Source: Winogradskyella psychrotolerans
GTDB taxonomy: Bacteria > Bacteroidota > Bacteroidia > Flavobacteriales > Flavobacteriaceae
Assembly (NCBI RefSeq): GCF_018860565.1
Contig: NZ_JAHKPS010000013.1
Span: forward strand, 184,413 to 248,412
Length of the DNA: 64,000 nucleotides
Reading direction: 5' to 3'
Shown here: one piece after another, positions 36,871 through 46,083 of the stretch
Layout: each line of letters begins with the position of its first letter
Position numbering within the stretch: position 1 is the first letter of the stretch
Notes under the pieces: model-generated
What the model saw: only the letters and a program-made list of their open reading frames with translations
Databases searched by the model: none
What the model was told of the DNA's origin: nothing
Made by a program: the position numbers and the translations under genes

Positions 36871-37049
36871 ATATACTTAAAAATATATAGTTTTAACAAA
36901 AAAACTTGACTAAAACTGCATAATTCACTAAACCATCATGTATTTAATAGGATTACCGTAAATAATCTAATAATATTTATTATACCCTTAGTTACGTTAC
37001 TAATTATATATTTCATATTTTCGTAATACTACAACAAGAGTTTAATAAT

Positions 37050-38825
37050 ATGACAGAAGTAACACGCCTTTTTGATTTTCCTTATTACCAATTAAAACAT
37101 AAACCAAACGCAAAATCCTTAGTTACCAAATACAACGGTAAATGGGAAGCTATATCTACACAAGAGTACATTGACAAATCCAACACAGTGAGCAGAGCAT
37201 TGCTGCGTTTGGGTATTAAAAAAAATGATAAAATAGCTGTAATTTCTACCACAAACAGAACAGAGTGGAATATTATGGACATTGGAATTCTTCAACTTGG
37301 AGCTCAGAATATTCCTATATACCCAACTATAAGTGCAGAAGACTATGAGTATGTATTAAATCATAGTGAGTCTATCTATTGTTTTGTTTCGGATAAAGAA
37401 GTCTTAGAAAAGGTAAAAAAAGTTCAAGCTAATACAAGTATAAAAGAGATATACTCATTTAATCATATTGAGGGTTGTAAACATTACTCTGAGTTATTTG
37501 AATTAGGTAAAGACGAAAGTAATCAACCCGAAGTTGAAGCAAGAAAAGATGCTGTAAAACCTGAAGATTTAGCCACTATAATTTACACTTCTGGCACAAC
37601 AGGCAAACCTAAAGGTGTTATGCTTTCGCATTGGAATATTACAAGTAACGCTTTAGACAGTTCTCCAAGAGTTCCTCTAGTAAAAGGCGAAAACCGTATC
37701 TTAAGTTTCTTACCTATCTGTCATATTTTTGAACGTCTCTTAATTTATGTTTATCAACATGCTGGTACTTCAATATATTTTGCAGAAGGCATTGATAAAA
37801 TTGGTGAAAATGCTAAAGAAATAAAACCAAACTTAATGAGTGTTGTACCACGATTGCTTGAAAAAGTATTCGACAAAATAATGCTTAAAGGCGAAGAGTT
37901 AACAGGTATAAAAAAAGCCTTGTTTTTCTGGGCTGTTGGATTAGGAGAACGATGGGAACCCTATGGTGCAAATGGAGCATGGTATGAATTTCAACTAAAA
38001 ATAGCAAACAAACTTATTTTTAGTAAATGGAGAGAAGCACTTGGAGGAGAACTAGGCACAATGGTTTCTGGCAGTGCTGCTTTACAACCTAGACTAGCAA
38101 GAATCTTTGGAGCAGCAAAAATGAGAGTTATGGAAGGTTATGGCTTAACAGAAACATCTCCTGTTGTTGCTGTTGGGTTATACAGGGACCATATGTACAG
38201 AGTTGGAACCGTAGGTAAACCTATAGATAATGTTGAAGTTAAAATTGCAGACGATGGTGAAGTCTTAATAAAAGGTCCTAATGTGATGATGGGCTATTAT
38301 AAAGACCCAGAAAAAACTAATGAAGTTATGACTGACAATTACTTTCATACTGGTGATAAAGGTGAAATTGATGCCGATGGGTTTTTAAAAATAACTGGTA
38401 GAAAAAAAGAAATGTTTAAAACTTCTGGTGGAAAATATGTCATTCCTCCACTATTAGAAAACGACATGAAACAATCGCTTTTTATTGAACAAATTATGGT
38501 TGTTGGTGAAGGTGAAAAAATGCCAGCCGCTTTAATTCAACCAAATTTTGATTTTATTAGAGATTGGATAGATCATAAACAAAACGGTGTCGGAAAAACG
38601 GACGCTGAAATTGCCACTTCAGAAATTGTAATTAACCGCATTCAAAAAGAAATAGACAAATACAACAAAAACTTTGGAAAATGGGAACAAATTAAACGTT
38701 TTGAACTCACATCAGATGTATGGTCTATTGAAGGAGGACACCTTACTCCTACCATGAAAATGAAACGAAAAATTATAAAAGAAATCTATCAAGAACTCTA
38801 TGACAAAATTTATAGACCGAAGTAA
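37050..38825 (+). CDS. Long-chain fatty acid-CoA ligase (AMP-forming)
   Basis: 591 aa adenylate-forming enzyme activating fatty acids to acyl-CoA at the membrane. AMP-binding P-loop TIIYTSGTTGKPKGVML, GYGLTETSPVVA, YFHTGDKGEID and the hinge/catalytic ITGRKKEMFKTSGGKYV. Belongs to the FAA1-like (COG1022) branch. It lies 6 kb from the beta-oxidation operon, which it would feed. The 115 nt after it hold only the promoter region of the next gene. Confidence 0.92.
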   Translation: MTEVTRLFDFPYYQLKHKPNAKSLVTKYNGKWEAISTQEYIDKSNTVSRALLRLGIKKNDKIAVISTTNRTEWNIMDIGILQLGAQNIPIYPTISAEDYEYVLNHSESIYCFVSDKEVLEKVKKVQANTSIKEIYSFNHIEGCKHYSELFELGKDESNQPEVEARKDAVKPEDLATIIYTSGTTGKPKGVMLSHWNITSNALDSSPRVPLVKGENRILSFLPICHIFERLLIYVYQHAGTSIYFAEGIDKIGENAKEIKPNLMSVVPRLLEKVFDKIMLKGEELTGIKKALFFWAVGLGERWEPYGANGAWYEFQLKIANKLIFSKWREALGGELGTMVSGSAALQPRLARIFGAAKMRVMEGYGLTETSPVVAVGLYRDHMYRVGTVGKPIDNVEVKIADDGEVLIKGPNVMMGYYKDPEKTNEVMTDNYFHTGDKGEIDADGFLKITGRKKEMFKTSGGKYVIPPLLENDMKQSLFIEQIMVVGEGEKMPAALIQPNFDFIRDWIDHKQNGVGKTDAEIATSEIVINRIQKEIDKYNKNFGKWEQIKRFELTSDVWSIEGGHLTPTMKMKRKIIKEIYQELYDKIYRPK

Positions 38826-38940
38826 TTACTATGGTTTAGCACCTTTTTAAAACTTTATTAGTACCTTTTTCATACGCTATAAACTTTAATACTTGTGATT
38901 TTGAAATAGTTTTGTAATATAAATTCTAAACTAAAATATT

Positions 38941-39381
38941 ATGAAACATTTATTTTCTATTTCAATCTTTCTAATTGCATTATGTATTTCACATCCTACT
39001 ATTGCTCAAAGTTCTACCTTTGATTTAAAAAGATCCATAAATCTAACTAGCAACGACAAGGATGATCAAAGTATTATTTTAAACGTCATAGAAAAAACAT
39101 CTAGCTTAGGTCTCGATATTAATTGTAAAGTACTCTTAGGAAGTCTTAAAATAGAGATTTACAATCCTAAAGGCGAAAAACAAGGAGAATTTGCCGTTGA
39201 AAGTCAATTAAAAGAAAAATTACCCTTAAATTATGATGAAAGTCAAAATAGGGAACTTGTTGAAGGTAAAATTGAAAAAATAATCAGTGATCCCATCGCT
39301 GGCAAGTGGATTATTAAATTAATACCTACAAAAACCTATGCATCCATAAAGATTAATTCAAGATTTATAACACATAACTAA
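38941..39381 (+). CDS. Secreted protein of unknown function, partner of the LuxR membrane regulator
   Basis: 146 aa. Signal peptide (ends TIAQS), beta-rich body with no domain I recognise (NPKGEKQGEFAVESQ, GKWIIKLIP). Stops 3 nt before the membrane LuxR gene, so both are in one transcript. It could be a periplasmic ligand or sensor component, by position only. Confidence 0.65.
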   Translation: MKHLFSISIFLIALCISHPTIAQSSTFDLKRSINLTSNDKDDQSIILNVIEKTSSLGLDINCKVLLGSLKIEIYNPKGEKQGEFAVESQLKEKLPLNYDESQNRELVEGKIEKIISDPIAGKWIIKLIPTKTYASIKINSRFITHN

Positions 39382-39384
39382 AAA

Positions 39385-40425
39385 TTGAAACTAGCCAATC
39401 TACCTTTTAATGATCGCTATGTAAATTTACTAGCTACGTTTACTCTAATTCTTCTTTTTAACAGCAATAGTCTTTTCAGTCAGAATTTCTCAAATAATGA
39501 ACCTAAAATTGAAGGTCACATTGTTTTAGACAGCATCTGGAAGCCTAAACTATATCTATCACATATTTCAGATTTTAGCAAAATGTACACCATGTCTCGT
39601 AGTATGATTATTGCAGAATCTGAAGTTGATAGCTCTGGGTATTTTAAATTTAACATAGACTACCTTCCTAAAAATGACAATTTATATCGACTTCATATAT
39701 CTAAAAAAGGGGCATCAGATGCCTCAATAATCATAGGAGGTAAAGAGGAGAACCATTTCTTTATCGTTGCCAATAAAGCATCTAAAATTGAAATTTTCAA
39801 CAACAATAAAACCTTTAGCGATGTAACTTTTAAAAGTGATGTAAAAAATAAAATTATTGATAAAGTAGACGATATTGTTAAACTCATAGACAGTACCAAC
39901 TATAGTGCCACTAGAGTAAAAAGCGAGTTTGTTACTAATGCTTTTAATGAACAGCTCAGAAAAATTGCAGACACTTGCTCCTATCCTCTAGTATCTTTAT
40001 ATGCATTACAAAAAAGTAAATATGAGGTAGACATAGATAATAACACAGACTATTATCAAAATTTTATTGAAAAGTGGAAAAACGAAGACTCAGAATATTT
40101 TAAAACCTTTAAGTCAAAAGTTCCTAAAAGAAAAAACGCTTTCGACAGTAGAATACTCATTGCTTTGAGTATTCTTTTATCATTTGGATTAGGTTTTTTT
40201 ATTAACGGAAAAATAAGAAAAAGACCTCATAAACAAACATTAGCTCTAAAGGCTCTTAGTGTACAAGAACGAAAAATTTATGCTTTATTAAAAGCCGGAA
40301 AATCTAATAAAGAAATTTCAGATGACATGAATATTGGCATAAGCACCGTAAAATCTCACGTGAGTTCTATATATCAAAAACTGAATGTAAAATCTCGAAA
40401 AGAAATCATCAACTTTAAAGATTAG
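39385..40425 (+). CDS. Membrane-anchored LuxR-type transcription regulator with periplasmic domain
   Basis: 346 aa. Start TTG 39385, 3 nt after the previous stop; no alternative Met gives the N-terminal signal (LLATFTLILLFNSNSLFSQ). The periplasmic domain (about 34-250) has an N-terminal part that resembles DUF4369-like beta domains. One transmembrane helix (about 255-273) leads to a cytoplasmic LuxR helix-turn-helix (about 288-346, LSVQERKIYALLKAGKSNKEI). It looks like a one-component sensor that acts from the membrane. Confidence 0.8.
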   Translation: MKLANLPFNDRYVNLLATFTLILLFNSNSLFSQNFSNNEPKIEGHIVLDSIWKPKLYLSHISDFSKMYTMSRSMIIAESEVDSSGYFKFNIDYLPKNDNLYRLHISKKGASDASIIIGGKEENHFFIVANKASKIEIFNNNKTFSDVTFKSDVKNKIIDKVDDIVKLIDSTNYSATRVKSEFVTNAFNEQLRKIADTCSYPLVSLYALQKSKYEVDIDNNTDYYQNFIEKWKNEDSEYFKTFKSKVPKRKNAFDSRILIALSILLSFGLGFFINGKIRKRPHKQTLALKALSVQERKIYALLKAGKSNKEISDDMNIGISTVKSHVSSIYQKLNVKSRKEIINFKD

Positions 40426-40435
40426 ATTAATCTTT
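40417..40435. terminator. Short hairpin between convergent genes
   Basis: 8-bp perfect stem (aaagatta / taatcttt) with a 3-nt loop over the LuxR stop codon; weak T runs, so termination is tentative. Confidence 0.4.
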
Positions 40436-40440
40436 AAGTC

Positions 40441-41007
40441 TTATTTACTGCTACGCTTCTTGTAGTTTTTAACAAATTCTCCTTTAGGTTTACCATCATC
40501 AAAAGAACTCCACTTAACTAAAACACGTGTTTCGTCTCGTGCTTCTTCATTTGGAATATCTTCATATTCCATTCTATAAATAGCAGAGAACAAAGGAGCT
40601 CGTCCTTCACCATGGTGACAATGAATCAAAACTGGATAATTAGTACTATCATCCATAATTTTTAAAAACTTATCTACTGTTGGTTGATCTGGCACTTGCC
40701 TTGATCCTACGTTATAATAATTAACATTACCAATCTTTTCAACAGCCTCTTTTTCTACGATTAATTGTTCTGGAATCTCAGGATTGTTTACAAGATCATC
40801 AGTACCAGGAAATCTTAAATCAATAACACTTTTAATATTATGTTTAGTAATATAATCTTCTAATTCATCAGGAGGAATTACTCCAGATTTATAAACCTTA
40901 CCCTCTGAGATAGCTTTAAAATTATAGTTTAAATTTACATCATAATAAAATTTAGCAGCGCCAATGATAACGATAGCTAAAACAAACAATCCTATTTTTT
41001 TCTTCAT
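40441..41007 (-). CDS. Membrane-anchored dual-specificity/tyrosine-type phosphatase
   Basis: 188 aa. N-terminal membrane helix (about 4-21), then a DSP-like domain with the CX5R loop HCHHGEGRAP (Cys about 131) and upstream SVIDLRFPG. Signal-anchor topology puts the domain in the periplasm. Lies 4 nt after the LTA-synthase-like gene, so phosphate removal from a lipid or glycan product of that enzyme is a reasonable guess; a protein substrate is also possible. Confidence 0.8.
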   Translation of the reverse strand: MKKKIGLFVLAIVIIGAAKFYYDVNLNYNFKAISEGKVYKSGVIPPDELEDYITKHNIKSVIDLRFPGTDDLVNNPEIPEQLIVEKEAVEKIGNVNYYNVGSRQVPDQPTVDKFLKIMDDSTNYPVLIHCHHGEGRAPLFSAIYRMEYEDIPNEEARDETRVLVKWSSFDDGKPKGEFVKNYKKRSSK

Positions 41008-41011
41008 ATAC

Positions 41012-42967
41012 TTAATTTTTTAAGCTTAGTTTTTTATCGATAATTCTATCGTAGTAATCTTTAACATAGGCTTTACAAATGTTTTCAATTTGAGACATTT
41101 CAGCATTTTTGTTTCCAATAAGGTTGTTTTTCAAGCCTTTATCTGAAATATCATAAAATCCTTTAGCTCTCTTTCCATCAAATATACAAATATAATTTCC
41201 CATCTGAAATTGATAATGTGAACTCCCATAATTAATTGTAAATGGCTTAGTTGAATCTGTAGAGTCCACTAAACTTCGCCCCCAACTTCTAAATGGCTTC
41301 TTATACCCTATCATATCTAAAACCGTTGGATAAATATCAATTTGTTGTGCCAAATCCATATTAACGCCTGCCATGGAATTGTCCGGTTTATAAATCAAAA
41401 TTGGAACCGTATTTCGGTTAATAGGTTTATAATACATGTCTTTATAATACACTTGATTACCATGATCTGCAGTAATAATAAAAATGGTATTATCAAACCA
41501 TGGTTCTTTTTTAGCTTCTTCAAAGAATCGTTTAAAAGCATAATCGGTATAGCCAACACATTGATGCATAGGGACATTTCCAATTGGAAATTTGCCTTCA
41601 TATTTTTTAGGAATAACATAAGGTTCGTGAGACGAAACGGTAAAAACAGTTGCAAAAAAGGGTGTTTCCATATCATCAATATTCTCCTTCATATACTGTA
41701 AAAAAGGCTCATCCCAAATTCCCCATGCACCATCAAAATCATCGTCATTGTTATAATCTTCACGCCCTAAATACGAATCAAACCCCAATATATTACTAAA
41801 ACCTAAAAAGCCCATAGAACCTCTTGCTGCTCCGTGAAAAAATGTCGAATTATAACCTTCACTATTCAATATTGAAACCAAAGATTGAATCTCCTGTTTG
41901 GAATATGCCGAAGATGTAAATGCATCTTTAAACGAAGGAATCCCTGATAAAATAGAAGACATACCATGAATTGACTTACTTCCATTGGCAAAAGCATTTG
42001 GAAAAATTAAACTTTTTCCGGCTAGCGAATCTAAAAAAGGAGTATAACTTACGTAGTTGGGTATATTGTATTCTGTATTAAAAGCACCTAGATACTCACG
42101 ACCAAGGCTTTCTGTAATTATTAATACAATATTAGGTTTTGATTTAGGATTATTTGAATATTGTTTAATTGGCTGTACATATTTGTCTACAACTGCCTGA
42201 TCCATTTCATACCCCACTTTTTTAAAAGAATTGGCATTGAATGTGCGGATAAAAGCAAATGGAGAATTCAAAACCAAATCTGCTTGTTCTATTTTTTGAA
42301 CATGCCTATTGGCATCTACAAGATTAATTGGCCTGGTGCTCTTCTTAAAATCTCCTCCTCTTATGCCACCAATAGTTAAAACTGTTACAATGCAAAAAAC
42401 AACTAACGACTGTAATACATAAATTAAATTTTTCTTAGTCGTGAGTTTTGATTTATCAACAGAAGCTATATTCACTTTTCTATATAAGTAGACCCAAAGT
42501 GATGAAGTCAAAACAAACAGTAAAAAAACATGCCAATAATCAATTAAAAACCTAAAAAACATACCTCCTTTATCTGTTTCGTGCTTCACCACATCTAAAA
42601 CAACTATCGTGGTACGACTAAAGGTGTATTTATAATAAATGAAATCTACAAAATTGATGGCATAAGCAATTAGGTTTGTAACAAAATACACATAAAATAA
42701 AACCTTTTGATAGCTCTTTTTAGTGTTTATAAATAAAGGCAAAAATGACATTAACAAAAACAAACTATTCACATATAAAATAGCTGTTGTGTCAAATGCT
42801 AATCCATGGTATTGAATTTTAAGAAACTCTGTAACAGACTCAACATGCAATAAATCAAAATTGTAAATAAGAAACAAAACTCTAGCAATGAAGTAAAAAA
42901 GGTAAACTAAAAAAAGTCTGTAAAAAAATACTTTATATTCTTGAAATCTATAAACCGAGTTGTTCAA
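41012..42967 (-). CDS. LTA synthase/phosphoethanolamine-transferase-like sulfatase-fold protein
   Basis: 651 aa. Five N-terminal transmembrane helices (within 1-220) and an extracytoplasmic alkaline phosphatase/sulfatase-fold domain: metal site PNIVLIITESLGREY, nucleophile region FANGSKSIHGMSSIL and FIITADHGN. Family members move phosphoglycerol or phosphoethanolamine groups onto glycans or lipids. The organism is Gram-negative, so a lipid A or glycan modification is likelier than lipoteichoic acid. Start is TTG 42967; an in-frame stop blocks anything upstream. Confidence 0.85.
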   Translation of the reverse strand: MNNSVYRFQEYKVFFYRLFLVYLFYFIARVLFLIYNFDLLHVESVTEFLKIQYHGLAFDTTAILYVNSLFLLMSFLPLFINTKKSYQKVLFYVYFVTNLIAYAINFVDFIYYKYTFSRTTIVVLDVVKHETDKGGMFFRFLIDYWHVFLLFVLTSSLWVYLYRKVNIASVDKSKLTTKKNLIYVLQSLVVFCIVTVLTIGGIRGGDFKKSTRPINLVDANRHVQKIEQADLVLNSPFAFIRTFNANSFKKVGYEMDQAVVDKYVQPIKQYSNNPKSKPNIVLIITESLGREYLGAFNTEYNIPNYVSYTPFLDSLAGKSLIFPNAFANGSKSIHGMSSILSGIPSFKDAFTSSAYSKQEIQSLVSILNSEGYNSTFFHGAARGSMGFLGFSNILGFDSYLGREDYNNDDDFDGAWGIWDEPFLQYMKENIDDMETPFFATVFTVSSHEPYVIPKKYEGKFPIGNVPMHQCVGYTDYAFKRFFEEAKKEPWFDNTIFIITADHGNQVYYKDMYYKPINRNTVPILIYKPDNSMAGVNMDLAQQIDIYPTVLDMIGYKKPFRSWGRSLVDSTDSTKPFTINYGSSHYQFQMGNYICIFDGKRAKGFYDISDKGLKNNLIGNKNAEMSQIENICKAYVKDYYDRIIDKKLSLKN

Positions 42968-43083
42968 TGTAATGCGTAGTTATTTGCAAAATGCTGTTAA
43001 TAATACTAATGAGACAAATTTAATGTAATTATTTAAAAAGCCTTCAAAATCCATATATCAAAAAATTATATACAATTTACGCT

Positions 43084-43109
43084 AAAATACTATGCGTGCA
43101 TAGTATTTT
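43084..43109 (+). promoter_or_regulatory. Perfect palindromic operator upstream of the MarR/fad operon
   Basis: AATACTATGC and GCATAGTATT separated by GT, extended by flanking A/T pairs to 12-bp arms. It lies just before the -7 element and is the likely self-operator of the MarR protein. Confidence 0.75.
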
Positions 43110-43114
43110 TTTAC

Positions 43115-43122
43115 TATCTTTG
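43115..43122 (+). promoter_or_regulatory. Bacteroidota -7 element of the fad operon (TATCTTTG)
   Basis: -7 match starting 6 nt after the MarR palindrome and 18 nt before the MarR ATG; the -33 position falls in the palindrome, so repressor and polymerase should compete. Confidence 0.65.
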
Positions 43123-43139
43123 GTTTTCAAACATTATAC

Positions 43140-43595
43140 ATGAAAGATAAAACCATTGACTACGTCCTTAGAACCACATGGTTAGCTGTCAATAAAATGT
43201 ACAACGAAGAAGCGTCTGAATTTGGAACCACTATGGCAACAGGTTTTACATTATTGAGTATTGATCCAGAAAAAGGAACCCCTTCAACTTCTTTGGGACC
43301 AAAAATGGGAATGGAAGCAACAAGTCTTTCTAGAACTTTAAAAACTATGGAAGCCAAAGGCTTAATAGAACGTAAACCAAATCCCGAAGATGGCCGTGGA
43401 GTCCTTATTTTTTTAACTGATTTTGGTAGAGAAAAAAGAGCTTTATCAAAAGAAAAGGTTTTAACCTTTAATGAGGCTATTAAAAATAATGTCTCTTCAG
43501 AAGAACTGACAAATTTTTACAAAGTTGCAGAAATCATTAATAATATGATTTCCAACAAACAGATATACAATAAAAAAGAACACATTTTAAAATAA
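43140..43595 (+). CDS. MarR-family transcription regulator of beta-oxidation
   Basis: 151 aa winged-helix protein. Helix-turn-helix and wing visible in GMEATSLSRTLKTMEAKGLIERKPNPEDGRGVLIFLTDFG (split across about 60-100). First gene of the beta-oxidation operon, 1 nt before the fadN-type gene, with a perfect palindrome at its promoter. Likely represses the operon until an acyl-CoA or fatty acid binds; the ligand is inferred from context only. Confidence 0.85.
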   Translation: MKDKTIDYVLRTTWLAVNKMYNEEASEFGTTMATGFTLLSIDPEKGTPSTSLGPKMGMEATSLSRTLKTMEAKGLIERKPNPEDGRGVLIFLTDFGREKRALSKEKVLTFNEAIKNNVSSEELTNFYKVAEIINNMISNKQIYNKKEHILK

Positions 43596-43596
43596 G

Positions 43597-46005
43597 ATGA
43601 GTAAACGAAGAATAAAAAAAATAGCAATTATTGGATCCGGAATTATGGGAAGCGGTATCGCTTGTCATTTCGCCAATATTGGTGTAGATGTTTTATTATT
43701 AGACATTGTACCAAGAGAACTTAACGACAAAGAGAAAGCAAAAGGTTTAACTTTAGAAGACAAAGTCGTACGAAACAGATTAGTAAACGATGCCTTAACA
43801 GCATCTTTAAAATCGAAGCCCTCTCCTATTTATAGTCAATCTTTTGCAAGTCGAATTACTACAGGAAACTTAGAAGACGATATCGCTAAAGTAGCTGATG
43901 TAGATTGGATTATGGAAGTTGTAGTAGAAAGACTTGATATTAAACAACAAGTTTTTGAAAAGCTAGAAAAATACCGTAAACCAGGTACGTTAATTACATC
44001 TAACACCTCTGGTATTCCTATTAAGTTTATGAGTGAAGATCGTAGTGACGATTTCCAGAAACATTTCTGTGGTACACACTTCTTTAATCCTGCACGATAT
44101 TTAAAATTGTTTGAAATCATTCCTGGTCCAAAAACAGACCAAGCGGTATTAGATTTCTTAAATGAGTATGGCGAAAAATTCTTAGGAAAAACAGCTGTTA
44201 TCGCTAAAGACACTCCTGCATTTATCGGAAACAGAATCGGAATTTTTAGCATTCAAAGTTTATTTCACACGGTTAAAGATTTAGATTTAACCATTGAAGA
44301 AGTAGATAAATTATCAGGCCCCGTAATTGGTCGTCCAAAATCAGCAACCTTCCGTACGGTTGATGTGGTTGGTTTAGATACTTTAGTTCATGTCGCTAAT
44401 GGCATCAGAGAAAACTGTCCTAAAGATGAACGTTTAGAGTTATTCAAATTACCAGATTTCATCAATACCATGATGGAAAACAAATGGTTAGGAAGTAAAA
44501 CAGGACAAGGATTTTACAAAAAAGTAAGAAAAGAGGATGGTTCTTCTGAAATTTTATCATTAGACTTAAATACCTTAGAATACAGAGCTTCAAAAAAAGC
44601 TAAGTTTGCCACTTTAGAATTGACTAAAACGGTAGATAAAGTTGTAGATCGTTTCAAAATATTAGTAAAAGGTAAAGACAAAGCTGGTGCATTCTACAGA
44701 AAGAGTTTTGCTGCTTTATTTGCTTATGTTTCAAATCGTATTCCAGAAATCACAGACGATTTATATAAAATTGATGATGCCATGAAGGCTGGTTTTGGAT
44801 GGGAACATGGTCCTTTCCAAATTTGGGATGCTATCGGAGTTGAAAAAGGTATCGAAATGATGAAAGCAGAAGGTTTAGAACTAAATGCTTGGGTAAATGA
44901 GATGTTAACCTCTGGAAGTACATCTTTTTACACTGTAAAAGATGGAGCGACTTATGCTTATGATATTCCTAAAAAATCACAAGAGAAAATTCCTGGTCAA
45001 GATGCATTTATCATCTTAGATAACATCAGAAAAACAAACGAAGTGTTTAAAAACTCTGGAGTGGTCATTGAAGATTTAGGTGATGGTATCCTTAACTGTG
45101 AATTCCAATCTAAAATGAACACCATTGGTGGAGATGTTCTCGCAGGATTAAATAAAGCTATTGATTTAGCCGAAAAAGATTTTGCTGGTTTAGTAGTAGG
45201 TAACCAAGCCGCAAACTTCTCTGTTGGTGCAAACATCGGCATGATTTTTATGATGGCAGCAGAACAAGAGTATGACGAGCTTAACATGGCTATCAAATAT
45301 TTCCAAGATACCATGATGCGTATGCGTTATTCATCAATCCCAACAATTTCTGCACCTCACGGCATGGCTTTAGGTGGTGGATGTGAATTATCATTACACG
45401 CAGATAAAGTCGTTGCGGCAGCAGAAACTTACATGGGACTTGTAGAGTTTGGTGTTGGTGTAATTCCTGGTGGTGGTGGTTCTAAAGAAATGGCTTTAAG
45501 AGCATCAGACACCTTCAGAAAAGGAGATGTACAATTAAATGTTTTACAAGAGTATTTCTTAACTATTGGTATGGCTAAAGTATCAACTTCTGCTTACGAA
45601 GCCTTCGATTTAGGATTACTTCAAAAAGGAAAAGATGTTGTTGTGGTGAATAAAGACCGTCAGATAGCCGTTGCAAAACAACACGCTATGTTAATGGCTA
45701 ATTCTGGTTATACGCAGCCTGTAAAACGAAATGATGTTTTAGTACTTGGGAAACAAGCTTTAGGTATGTTCTTAGTAGGAACAGATTCAATGGAAGATTC
45801 GAATTACATTTCTGAGCACGATATGAAAATCGCAAATAAACTAGCATACGTTATGGCTGGCGGCGATTTATCAGAACCTACTAAAGTAACAGAGCAATAC
45901 CTACTAGATATTGAACGTGAAGCCTTTTTGTCTCTTTGTACCGAAAGAAAAACATTGGAGCGTATTCAACATATGTTAACCAAAGGAAAACCGTTAAGAA
46001 ATTAG
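43597..46005 (+). CDS. fadN: 3-hydroxyacyl-CoA dehydrogenase/enoyl-CoA hydratase (FadN type)
   Basis: 802 aa bifunctional beta-oxidation enzyme. The N-terminal NAD domain has IGSGIMGSGIACHFAN; the dehydrogenase continues with GTHFFNPARYLKLFEI and its C-terminal helical part. The crotonase domain comes last (about 500-720), with SVGANIGMIF and MALGGGCELSLH. The dehydrogenase-first order is that of FadN and not of E. coli FadB. It makes the ketoacyl-CoA that the downstream thiolase cleaves. Confidence 0.9.
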   Translation: MSKRRIKKIAIIGSGIMGSGIACHFANIGVDVLLLDIVPRELNDKEKAKGLTLEDKVVRNRLVNDALTASLKSKPSPIYSQSFASRITTGNLEDDIAKVADVDWIMEVVVERLDIKQQVFEKLEKYRKPGTLITSNTSGIPIKFMSEDRSDDFQKHFCGTHFFNPARYLKLFEIIPGPKTDQAVLDFLNEYGEKFLGKTAVIAKDTPAFIGNRIGIFSIQSLFHTVKDLDLTIEEVDKLSGPVIGRPKSATFRTVDVVGLDTLVHVANGIRENCPKDERLELFKLPDFINTMMENKWLGSKTGQGFYKKVRKEDGSSEILSLDLNTLEYRASKKAKFATLELTKTVDKVVDRFKILVKGKDKAGAFYRKSFAALFAYVSNRIPEITDDLYKIDDAMKAGFGWEHGPFQIWDAIGVEKGIEMMKAEGLELNAWVNEMLTSGSTSFYTVKDGATYAYDIPKKSQEKIPGQDAFIILDNIRKTNEVFKNSGVVIEDLGDGILNCEFQSKMNTIGGDVLAGLNKAIDLAEKDFAGLVVGNQAANFSVGANIGMIFMMAAEQEYDELNMAIKYFQDTMMRMRYSSIPTISAPHGMALGGGCELSLHADKVVAAAETYMGLVEFGVGVIPGGGGSKEMALRASDTFRKGDVQLNVLQEYFLTIGMAKVSTSAYEAFDLGLLQKGKDVVVVNKDRQIAVAKQHAMLMANSGYTQPVKRNDVLVLGKQALGMFLVGTDSMEDSNYISEHDMKIANKLAYVMAGGDLSEPTKVTEQYLLDIEREAFLSLCTERKTLERIQHMLTKGKPLRN

Positions 46006-46020
46006 ACAACTTAGATTCTC

Positions 46021-46044
46021 AGATTTCTAGACGCTTAGAAATCT
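46021..46044 (+). repeat. Small hairpin in the fadN-fadA gap
   Basis: 9-bp perfect arms (agatttcta / tagaaatct) with a 6-nt loop, in an AT-rich spacer with repeated aaatctaa. May modulate message stability between the two genes. Confidence 0.4.
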
Positions 46045-46083
46045 AAAATATCAAAAAATCTAATTATCTAAAAATCTAAAATT

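Noticed and set aside
36883..36908. A seventh CAAG-type ECF promoter upstream of the PL6 lyase (aaaaaaacttg on the + strand)
   Set aside because: The -35-like part is present, but at 17 nt spacing there is atata instead of TAGAT, so no -10.
41012..42967. True lipoteichoic acid synthase
   Set aside because: All other features point to a Gram-negative flavobacterium, so the family name should not be taken as function.
9207..46010. agaaattagacaac occurs both near 9207-9220 and near 46000-46013
   Set aside because: A 14-nt match between AT-rich sites is expected by chance in 64 kb, and the second copy overlaps coding sequence.
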